From Blastococcus sp. (GTDB lineage: Bacteria; Actinomycetota; Actinomycetes; Mycobacteriales; Geodermatophilaceae): DNA of 55,346 bases. A program made the translations under genes and the position numbers. A model generated the notes under the pieces. That model was not told the origin of the DNA. It saw nothing but the letters and a program-made list of their open reading frames with translations, and did no database searches. The stretch is taken from contig JAODNN010000141.1 in NCBI GenBank assembly GCA_025465355.1, positions 1 through 55,346 of the forward strand, written 5' to 3'. Positions 49,900 to 55,346 of this stretch are shown piece after piece. The first letter of the stretch is position 1; each line of letters opens with the position of its first letter.

Positions 49900-50708
49900 C
49901 GACGACCACGGAGCGGCCGGTCCTTCCGTCGCTGGCCAGCGTGTACCGCTCGCGGGCGGGGGTGGAGCTGAAGGAGTTCTTCCGGCAGCGCGAGTCCGTC
50001 GTCTTCACCCTCATGCTGCCGGTGCTGCTGCTGGTCGTCTTCGGGGCGGTGCTGAACTACGACATCGGATTCGGCGTCACGTTCACCCAGTACTTCATGG
50101 CCGGGATCATCGCCGCAGGCATCCTCGGTGCCAGCCTGCAGAACATGGCGATCAGCATCGCCACCGAGCGCTCCGACGGAACGCTGAAGTCCCTGGCCGG
50201 CACCCCGATGCCCAAGTCGGCCTACTTCCTCGGCAAGGTCGTGCAGGTCCTCGCGGTCACGGTCGTGATCATCGCCGTCCTGCTGTTCATCGGCGTCGTG
50301 TTCTACGGCGTCCACCTGCCCACCGGCGGTGAGTGGTTCACCTTCGCCTGGGTGTCCCTCCTCGGCGCGACGGCCTGCACCCTGCTGGGCATCACGCTGT
50401 CCAGCGTCGCCAAGAACGGCCGGTCGGCGTCGGCCACGGTGACCCCGGTCGCGCTGCTGCTGCAGTTCATGTCCGGCGTGTTCCTGCAGCTCAGCTCGGT
50501 CCCCGTGTGGATGCAGACGGTGGCCTCGATCTTCCCGCTGAAGTGGATGGCTCAGGGCCTGCGCGCGGTCTTCCTGCCTCAGGCCCTCGCCGCGAAGGAG
50601 CCGGCGCACTCGTGGGAGCTCGGCCGGGTGGCCCTCGTCCTCGGCATCTGGTGCATCGTCGGGCTGGTGCTCTGCGTGCGGACGTTCCGCTGGCAGGACC
50701 GGTCGTGA
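49896..50708 (+). CDS. ABC-2 type exporter permease
   Basis: 270 residues with six helices and the ABC-2 membrane domain (RAGVELKEFFRQRESVVFTL, GILGASLQNMAISIATERSDG). ATGA overlap with the ATPase gene shows coupling. No neighbouring biosynthesis genes, so the substrate is unknown. Ends 61 bp before add. Confidence 0.9.
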   Translation: MTTTTERPVLPSLASVYRSRAGVELKEFFRQRESVVFTLMLPVLLLVVFGAVLNYDIGFGVTFTQYFMAGIIAAGILGASLQNMAISIATERSDGTLKSLAGTPMPKSAYFLGKVVQVLAVTVVIIAVLLFIGVVFYGVHLPTGGEWFTFAWVSLLGATACTLLGITLSSVAKNGRSASATVTPVALLLQFMSGVFLQLSSVPVWMQTVASIFPLKWMAQGLRAVFLPQALAAKEPAHSWELGRVALVLGIWCIVGLVLCVRTFRWQDRS

Positions 50709-50756
50709 GGAGTGGGGCACGTGGCCGCGGTGTCGTCCGGTAGGGCGACCGTGTCA

Positions 50757-50762
50757 TAGCGT
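50757..50762 (+). promoter_or_regulatory. -10 element, leaderless add
   Basis: TAGCGT lies exactly 7 nt before the GTG at 50770. Confidence 0.5.
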
Positions 50763-50769
50763 CAGCGTC

Positions 50770-51846
50770 GTGCCACTCCCGCTGACTGCCGAGACCGTCG
50801 CCCGCGCCCCCAAGGTCCTCCTGCACGACCACTTGGACGGCGGCCTGCGACCGCAGAGCGTGCTCGAGCTCGCCGACGAGGCCGGTTACCGCGACCTGCC
50901 CGCCTCGGACGCCGAGAGCCTCGGGCGCTGGTTCCGGGAGGCGGCCGACTCCGGCTCGCTGGTGCAGTACCTGGAGACCTTCGCGCACACCGTCGCAGTG
51001 ATGCAGGGGCCGGAGGCGATCCACCGGGTGGCCCGGGAGTGCGCGCTGGACCTGGCCGCGGACGGCGTGGTCTACGCGGAGGTCCGCTTCGCCCCGGAGC
51101 TCGCCACCGCCGGTGGGCTCGCCATCGAGGCCGTGGTGGAGGAGATGGTGGCCGGGTTCGCTGACGGCAGCGCCGAGGCGGCGCGGGCCGGTCACCCGAT
51201 CTCGGTCGGCGCCCTGCTGTGCGCGATGCGCCAGGCCGAGCGCTGGGAGGAGGTCGCGGGACTGGTCGTGCGCTACCGGGACGCCGGGGTGGTCGGCTTC
51301 GACCTCGCCGGCCCCGAGATCGGCTTCCCGCCGGACCGGATCCCCGCCGCCATCGACCTGCTCGACCGGGCGCACGGCCACCGCACCATCCACGCCGGCG
51401 AGGCGGCCGGCACCGAGAGCATCCGTGCGGCCCTGGAGGGCGCGCACGCGGAGCGGCTCGGTCACGGCGTGCGGATCGCCGACGAGGTGTTCGACGACGG
51501 CACGCTGGGCCCCGTGGCGCAGCGAGTGCTCGACAAGCAGGTACCGCTGGAGATCGCGCCGTCGTCCAACGTGCAGACCGGCGCCTACCCGTCGCTGGCC
51601 GCCCACCCGGTCGACCGGCTGCACCGGCTGGGCTTCGCGGTGACGCTCAACACCGACAACCGGCTGATGAGCGGCGTCTCGGCCAGTAGCGAGGTGCACG
51701 ACGTCGCCACCACGTTCGGGTGGTCCTGGGACGACATCCAGACCGTGACCGAGCGGGGGGTGGGGGCCGCCTTCCTGCCCGAGAGCGAGCGGAACCGGCT
51801 GCTCACCGAGGTGGTCCGGCCCGGGTACGCGGCCCTCCGCGGCTGA
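50770..51846 (+). CDS. add: Adenosine deaminase
   Basis: 358 residues. Deaminates adenosine and deoxyadenosine. Zinc ligands H19 and H21 (LLHDHLDGG), HAGEAAG with catalytic E, a later metal histidine in LGHGVRI, and terminal DN in TDNRLMSG. Complements the importer and cdd-deoA for full nucleoside salvage. GTG at 50770; leaderless -10 nearby. Two ABC exporter genes separate it from deoA, unlike in mycobacteria, where the three are adjacent. Confidence 0.96.
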   Translation: MPLPLTAETVARAPKVLLHDHLDGGLRPQSVLELADEAGYRDLPASDAESLGRWFREAADSGSLVQYLETFAHTVAVMQGPEAIHRVARECALDLAADGVVYAEVRFAPELATAGGLAIEAVVEEMVAGFADGSAEAARAGHPISVGALLCAMRQAERWEEVAGLVVRYRDAGVVGFDLAGPEIGFPPDRIPAAIDLLDRAHGHRTIHAGEAAGTESIRAALEGAHAERLGHGVRIADEVFDDGTLGPVAQRVLDKQVPLEIAPSSNVQTGAYPSLAAHPVDRLHRLGFAVTLNTDNRLMSGVSASSEVHDVATTFGWSWDDIQTVTERGVGAAFLPESERNRLLTEVVRPGYAALRG

Positions 51847-52098
51847 GCCGTCGCGTCCGGGGTGACCGCGGCCACGCCCCTCCGGGGAATCTCCGGACGA
51901 TCTTCGCTGCTACGGTAAGTAGCACCGGCACATCGGCCGGTCATCCTCCCGGACGGTTCGTCCGGGCATGAGCGCATCCGTGCAGATCCCGCGTTCCACA
52001 CCTGGGCGCAGACGATCGCCAGTGAGGACGCCGGCTTCGCCGCGTGCCCTCCCTCTTTCACGGGACGCGCTCCGAGTTGTTACGGAGCCCCACCCCGC
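51847..52098 (+). promoter_or_regulatory. Leader region of the DEAD-box helicase gene
   Basis: 252 bp with no neighbour gene. It holds TACGGT at 51911-51916 as a possible -10, an 8-bp perfect hairpin (51948-51955 with 51959-51966), a 44-codon frame (51968-52102) whose TGA overlaps the helicase ATG, and a second hairpin (52069-52074 with 52083-52088) that pairs the GGAG ribosome site. Confidence 0.5.
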
Positions 52099-52102
52099 AT
52101 GA
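51968..52102 (+). CDS. Possible upstream ORF coupled to the helicase gene
   Basis: 44-codon frame (SASVQIPRSTPGRRRSP...) whose stop overlaps the helicase start (ATGA). GC third-position bias is weak (about 63 percent against over 85 elsewhere) so it is unlikely to be a conserved protein; if translated it would link helicase translation to leader conditions. Confidence 0.25.
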   Translation: MSASVQIPRSTPGRRRSPVRTPASPRALPLSRDALRVVTEPHPA

Positions 52103-53637
52103 CATTGATCCACCCTGTCTCGTTCGAGTCGAACACCTCTGAGAACACCGTTCAGAGCACGTCCGAGAACACTTCCACCGAGAACACCAGCGCGGCCGAG
52201 ACCGCCGTGGTCGAGGCCCCGGCCGAGCCGGTCGGCCCCACCTTCGGTCAGCTGGGCCTGCCCCAGCCCCTCGTCACGGCCCTCGAGCGGCGCGGTATCC
52301 GGCACCCCTTCGCGATCCAGACGTCCGCACTCCCCGACGCCCTCGCCGGCCGGGACGTGCTGGGCAAGGCCGCGACCGGGTCGGGCAAGACGCTGGCCTT
52401 CGGCCTTCCCCTCCTCGCCCGCATCGGCGCCGAGGTCAAGCACGGCCGTCGCGCCCCGCGCGGTCTGGTCCTCGTGCCGACCCGTGAGCTCGCCCAGCAG
52501 GTCCACGACAACCTGGCGCCCCTCGGGCAGGCCATCGACGTCCAGCTGGCCACCGTCTACGGCGGCGCCCCGATGTACCGCCAGATCCAACAGCTCCGCC
52601 GCGGCGTCGACGTCATCATCGCCACCCCCGGCCGGCTGCAGGACCTGATCAACCAGGGCGAGGCCACCCTCGCCGAGGTCGTCGTCACGGTGCTCGACGA
52701 AGCCGACTTCATGGCGGACCTGGGCTTCCTCCCGGTCGTCAAGGAGCTGCTCGACCAGACCGACCGCAACGCCCAGCGGCTGCTGTTCTCGGCCACGCTG
52801 GACGGCGAGGTCGACTCCCTGGTCCGCCGGTACCTCAAGGACCCGGCCCGGCACGAGGTCGTCCGCCCCGGTGGCGAGGCCACGCCGGCCGAGCACCTCG
52901 CCTTCAGCCTCGCGTTCCGCGACAAGCTGCAGGTCGCCACGGAGCTGGCGAGCCGCCCCGGCCGCACCATCGTCTTCGCCCGCACCCAACTCGGCGTGGA
53001 CCGGCTGGCCGAGAACCTCAAGGCCGCGGGTATCCGCGCCGAGGCCATCCACGGCGGGCTGCCGCAGGCCGCCCGTCGCCGGGCGCTGGAGGAGTTCACC
53101 GACGCCCGCTCGCCGGTGCTGGTCGCCACCGACGTCGCCGCCCGCGGCATCCACGTGGACGACGTCTCGCTGGTCCTGCACTACGACCCGCCGACGGACT
53201 CGAAGACCTACCTGCACCGCTCCGGCCGTACAGCCCGCGCCGGTGCCGCAGGTGTCGTCGTCTCGCTGCTCCTCCCGGACCAGGTGGGGCAGGCCAAGCG
53301 CCGGTTCCGCCAGGCGAAGGTGGACCCGCCGGTCGACCGCATCCGTCCGGGTGACGCGCCGATCACCGAGCTGATCGCGTCCGGCGTTCCGGTGGAGCCC
53401 AAGGAGCGAACCCAGCGCGACAACCGCCGGGGTTCCGGTGGTCCTGGCGGCCGGCCGCATCGTGACGGCGGCCACCGCGGCGGCCCGCGCCGGTCCTTCG
53501 GCGATCGTCCCCGCCCCTCCGGTGAGCGGTCCTCGGGTGAGCGGTCCTACGGGGAACGGTCCTCCAGCGACCGTTCGTACGGCGAGCGCGGCCCGCGCTC
53601 TGGCGGGCGTAGTCGCCCGTCGCGCTACGGCAACTGA
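52099..53637 (+). CDS. DEAD-box RNA helicase
   Basis: 512 residues. N-terminus of Ser/Thr/Asn/Glu repeats (about 1-45), RecA1 with Q-motif FGQLGLPQPLVTALERRGI, Walker A ATGSGKT (K97), PTREL, DEAD at 200-203, SAT; RecA2 with HGGLPQAARRRALEEF and HRSGRTARAG; and a C-terminal Arg/Gly/Ser tail with repeats of GERSYGERSS type (about 440-512). RNA-remodelling helicases of this kind act in ribosome assembly and cold adaptation (inference). Long structured leader suggests autoregulation. Confidence 0.93.
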   Translation: MTLIHPVSFESNTSENTVQSTSENTSTENTSAAETAVVEAPAEPVGPTFGQLGLPQPLVTALERRGIRHPFAIQTSALPDALAGRDVLGKAATGSGKTLAFGLPLLARIGAEVKHGRRAPRGLVLVPTRELAQQVHDNLAPLGQAIDVQLATVYGGAPMYRQIQQLRRGVDVIIATPGRLQDLINQGEATLAEVVVTVLDEADFMADLGFLPVVKELLDQTDRNAQRLLFSATLDGEVDSLVRRYLKDPARHEVVRPGGEATPAEHLAFSLAFRDKLQVATELASRPGRTIVFARTQLGVDRLAENLKAAGIRAEAIHGGLPQAARRRALEEFTDARSPVLVATDVAARGIHVDDVSLVLHYDPPTDSKTYLHRSGRTARAGAAGVVVSLLLPDQVGQAKRRFRQAKVDPPVDRIRPGDAPITELIASGVPVEPKERTQRDNRRGSGGPGGRPHRDGGHRGGPRRSFGDRPRPSGERSSGERSYGERSSSDRSYGERGPRSGGRSRPSRYGN

Positions 53638-53650
53638 TCCATCCGCACAG

Positions 53651-53694
53651 ACGGCAGCGGCCGGTCCCGGATCTCCGGGGCCGGCCGCTGCCGT
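53651..53694 (+). terminator. Terminator after the helicase gene
   Basis: Stem of 20 bp with one mismatch (53651-53670 with 53675-53694), 4-nt loop, 13 nt after the stop. Confidence 0.85.
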
Positions 53695-53711
53695 TCGTTC
53701 GGGGTCCTTCT

Positions 53712-55112
53712 TCAGTCGCGGAAGACCAGAGCCCCGCTGATCTGGGTGACGACCTCGTCCCACAGCGGCCGCAGGGCTGCCGCGTCCTGTGCCTCCAGCG
53801 TGGCGTCCGGCTCCCGCTCGCCGCGCGCCGCGGCCCGGCCCAGCGGGGAGGTGGGGTCGAGCAGCGCCTCGACCCGGGTGAGGCCGGCGTACTCGGCGAA
53901 GTCGCGGGCCCCCTCGATGGGCTGGGCGAAGGCGCGGTGGTCCATGAGACCGGCAGCACCGTCGGCGACCTCGGCGAGCACCTCGGACAGCTCGGTGAGG
54001 TCGTAGCGGTCCTGATCCGCCGGCAGCGGGGGGACGTCGGTCACGGCGACCTCGGGCCACGAGGCGATCTCGGTCAGGTCGTGGTCCTCGGTGCCGGCGC
54101 AGAAGGCCGCGAGGGCGGCGGGGGTGTCGAACAGGTAGATCTCACCGTTCCGGCCGAGGAAACGGGCGACGTCCTCCACGTAGCAGCGCAGGGTCACGCC
54201 CGCGCCGTCGGGCACCACCACCTCGACCGGCAGGATGCCGACGGACTCCCAGAACTCCCCGGCAGCAGCGACCGCCGCAGGATCGGCGGTCAGCCGGCTC
54301 CCGCGGGCGATCGTCCGTACGCCGGGGACCGCCTCGGCCGACGCCGTAGCCCCGCCCGCCGCTCCTTCGGCCTCCTCGGACAGCGGGTCGTCCTCCAGGT
54401 CGGCTTCGTCGAGTTCGTCGGAGTCCAGCTCGTCCCCGCCCGCCGAGGCAGGGGGGTAGTCCTCGAGGGTGACGGAGCCTGCGCCGGTCCAGTCGAGGTG
54501 CTCGTTGAGCTCCTCGACGACGTCCTCCCACAGGTCGTCGAGGAGGCCGCCCACGCCGATCCAGGCATCCTCGCCGGACCGGCCGACGAACGCCTCCACG
54601 CCCAGCCCGAGGGAGCCGATCTCCGGCTTGCTCACCAGCTCGGCGACAGCCTCGAACTCGTCACCGTCGTCGTCGTTGTTGTCCTCGTCCTCCTCGTCGT
54701 CGTCACTGGTGTCGAGGCACTCGGCCAGGCGGCCGACGATGTCGATCGTGGCGGCGAGCTCTTCGACGGCCCAGCGGTCGGGGTTCTCCGCGGCGATGTC
54801 GTAGACGCCGTCCAGGTCGAAGCGGTGGTCCTCGTCAGGGGTGAGGTCGGCGGCGCCGAGCTCTACGACGACCGGCCACACCGGGTGGTCGGCGAGGTCG
54901 TGGTCGGTGCTGGTGCGGCAGTACGCGGCGAGTGCCGCAGGAGTGGGGAAGAGGTGCACCGACGAGTGGCTGCCGGACTCCGGGTCGTCCTCGGTCGTGC
55001 CGAGGAACGCCTGCCATTCCTCGCCGTCCTCCTCCCACGGCGGTGCCCACAACGTGTAGCCGGTGCGGTCGTCGAGGGTGAGTGCGATCGGGACGATGCT
55101 GGGCCTGGCCAC
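53712..55112 (-). CDS. Acidic duplicated conserved actinobacterial protein
   Basis: 466 residues from a GTG at 55112. Two homologous halves: each has a short segment ending in (V/I)(H/Y)LF(P/D)TPAALAA(Y/F), then DHDL and an acidic TPDEDHRFDL/PADQDRYDL ending. They are separated by an Asp/Glu-rich stretch (about 135-160, DDDEEDEDNNDDDGDE) and a middle domain (about 185-250). Databases sometimes call relatives primosomal protein, but no primosome motif is visible, so the name should not be relied on. It is convergent with the helicase gene. Role unknown. Confidence 0.75.
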   Translation of the reverse strand: MARPSIVPIALTLDDRTGYTLWAPPWEEDGEEWQAFLGTTEDDPESGSHSSVHLFPTPAALAAYCRTSTDHDLADHPVWPVVVELGAADLTPDEDHRFDLDGVYDIAAENPDRWAVEELAATIDIVGRLAECLDTSDDDEEDEDNNDDDGDEFEAVAELVSKPEIGSLGLGVEAFVGRSGEDAWIGVGGLLDDLWEDVVEELNEHLDWTGAGSVTLEDYPPASAGGDELDSDELDEADLEDDPLSEEAEGAAGGATASAEAVPGVRTIARGSRLTADPAAVAAAGEFWESVGILPVEVVVPDGAGVTLRCYVEDVARFLGRNGEIYLFDTPAALAAFCAGTEDHDLTEIASWPEVAVTDVPPLPADQDRYDLTELSEVLAEVADGAAGLMDHRAFAQPIEGARDFAEYAGLTRVEALLDPTSPLGRAAARGEREPDATLEAQDAAALRPLWDEVVTQISGALVFRD

Positions 55113-55130
55113 GGGGACACCCTGCCAGAT

Positions 55131-55191
55131 GAAGGACCCCGTCCATCCCACCCCTCGCGAGCTCGGGGCGGGACCCGGGACGGGGCCGTCA
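55131..55191 (-). repeat. Stop-codon-linked palindromic repeat, copy 4
   Basis: Read on the minus strand it begins TGACGGCCCCGTCC: its TGA is the stop of the gene to its right. GGACGGGGTCCTT closes the stem and lies about 20 nt before the start of the acidic protein. Confidence 0.8.
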
Positions 55192-55346
55192 CACGCCGAT
55201 CGGGTGCCAGACGGTCTTCGTCTCCAGGAACGGCGTCATCCGGGAGAGGCCGGGGTCGGCGGTCCAGTCCGGGTCGGAGGACTCCGGGCGGACGACGCGC
55301 TTGATCGTCCCGGCCGCCGAGCGCTCGAACTCCATGACCCGATGGG
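55189..55346 (-). CDS. C-terminal fragment of an unidentified protein
   Basis: 51 residues to the window edge, ending PFLETKTVWHPIGV. The YxETKTV-like ending is reminiscent of aldehyde dehydrogenases, but the usual upstream GG-x-K-x-SG region is not seen in the available part, so the identity stays open. Start lies beyond the window. Its TGA is the first triplet of repeat copy 4. Confidence 0.45.
   Translation of the reverse strand, partial: HRVMEFERSAAGTIKRVVRPESSDPDWTADPGLSRMTPFLETKTVWHPIGV

Overview
This is a high-GC, GC3-biased chromosomal segment from an actinobacterium. Gene content and gene neighbours fit the Geodermatophilaceae/Frankia-like part of the phylum (inference, not a database match). 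It carries a WhiB protein, a BldM-type regulator, GuaB3, DUF5319, PerM, a DUF3017 protein beside folD, an actinobacterial chorismate mutase beside pcrA/uvrD1, and a BMP-type nucleoside transporter beside cdd-deoA-add. Many starts are GTG or TTG. No tRNA, rRNA, CRISPR, phage or transposase was seen, so most of the window is conserved core genome.

Layout. 1-8.6 kb: C-terminus of a His-tailed GroEL, a WhiD/WhiB3-like protein divergent from a BldM-like regulator with a strongly folded leader, an FUSC membrane protein, a small hypothetical gene, DUF5319, then the guanine operon guaB-guaB3-guaA. This matches the Mycobacterium groEL1-whiB3-DUF5319-guaB2-guaB3 neighbourhood. 8.6-11.8 kb: a PspC membrane protein and partner divergent from a PspC-fused histidine kinase and its NarL-type regulator. 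11.9-15.7 kb: a PIG-L deacetylase, chorismate mutase with an apparent aromatic attenuator, and pcrA. 15.7-20.6 kb: a DUF559-type nuclease gene bracketed by two direct palindromic repeats, an M23 peptidase, a lipase-like hydrolase, a membrane protein, and an orphan B12-binding subunit.

20.6-34 kb: a secreted S15-type peptidase, sucCD, a PerM neighbourhood (Pro-rich membrane protein, perM), purN-purH, a pentapeptide protein, a small membrane protein, folD-DUF3017, mdh and icd. 34-41.6 kb: a CAP-domain protein, a CNNM/HlyC-type protein, galE, an aromatic aminotransferase, trpS, a 2'-5' RNA ligase-like protein, and a D,D-carboxypeptidase. 41.8-51.8 kb: a nucleoside uptake and salvage block (BMP lipoprotein, ATPase, two permeases, cytidine deaminase, thymidine phosphorylase), a two-gene ABC exporter, and adenosine deaminase. 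52-55.3 kb: a DEAD-box helicase with a long structured leader, a large acidic duplicated protein, and the tail of one further gene.

The most notable observations lie between genes. There is a Phe-Tyr-Tyr leader peptide plus intrinsic terminator before chorismate mutase. A ~62-bp palindromic repeat family has four copies, each at a stop codon. A second palindromic repeat pair flanks the DUF559 nuclease gene. The bldM-like gene has a nested folded leader. Several core genes have a -10 hexamer 7 nt before the start codon, the pattern expected for leaderless transcripts.
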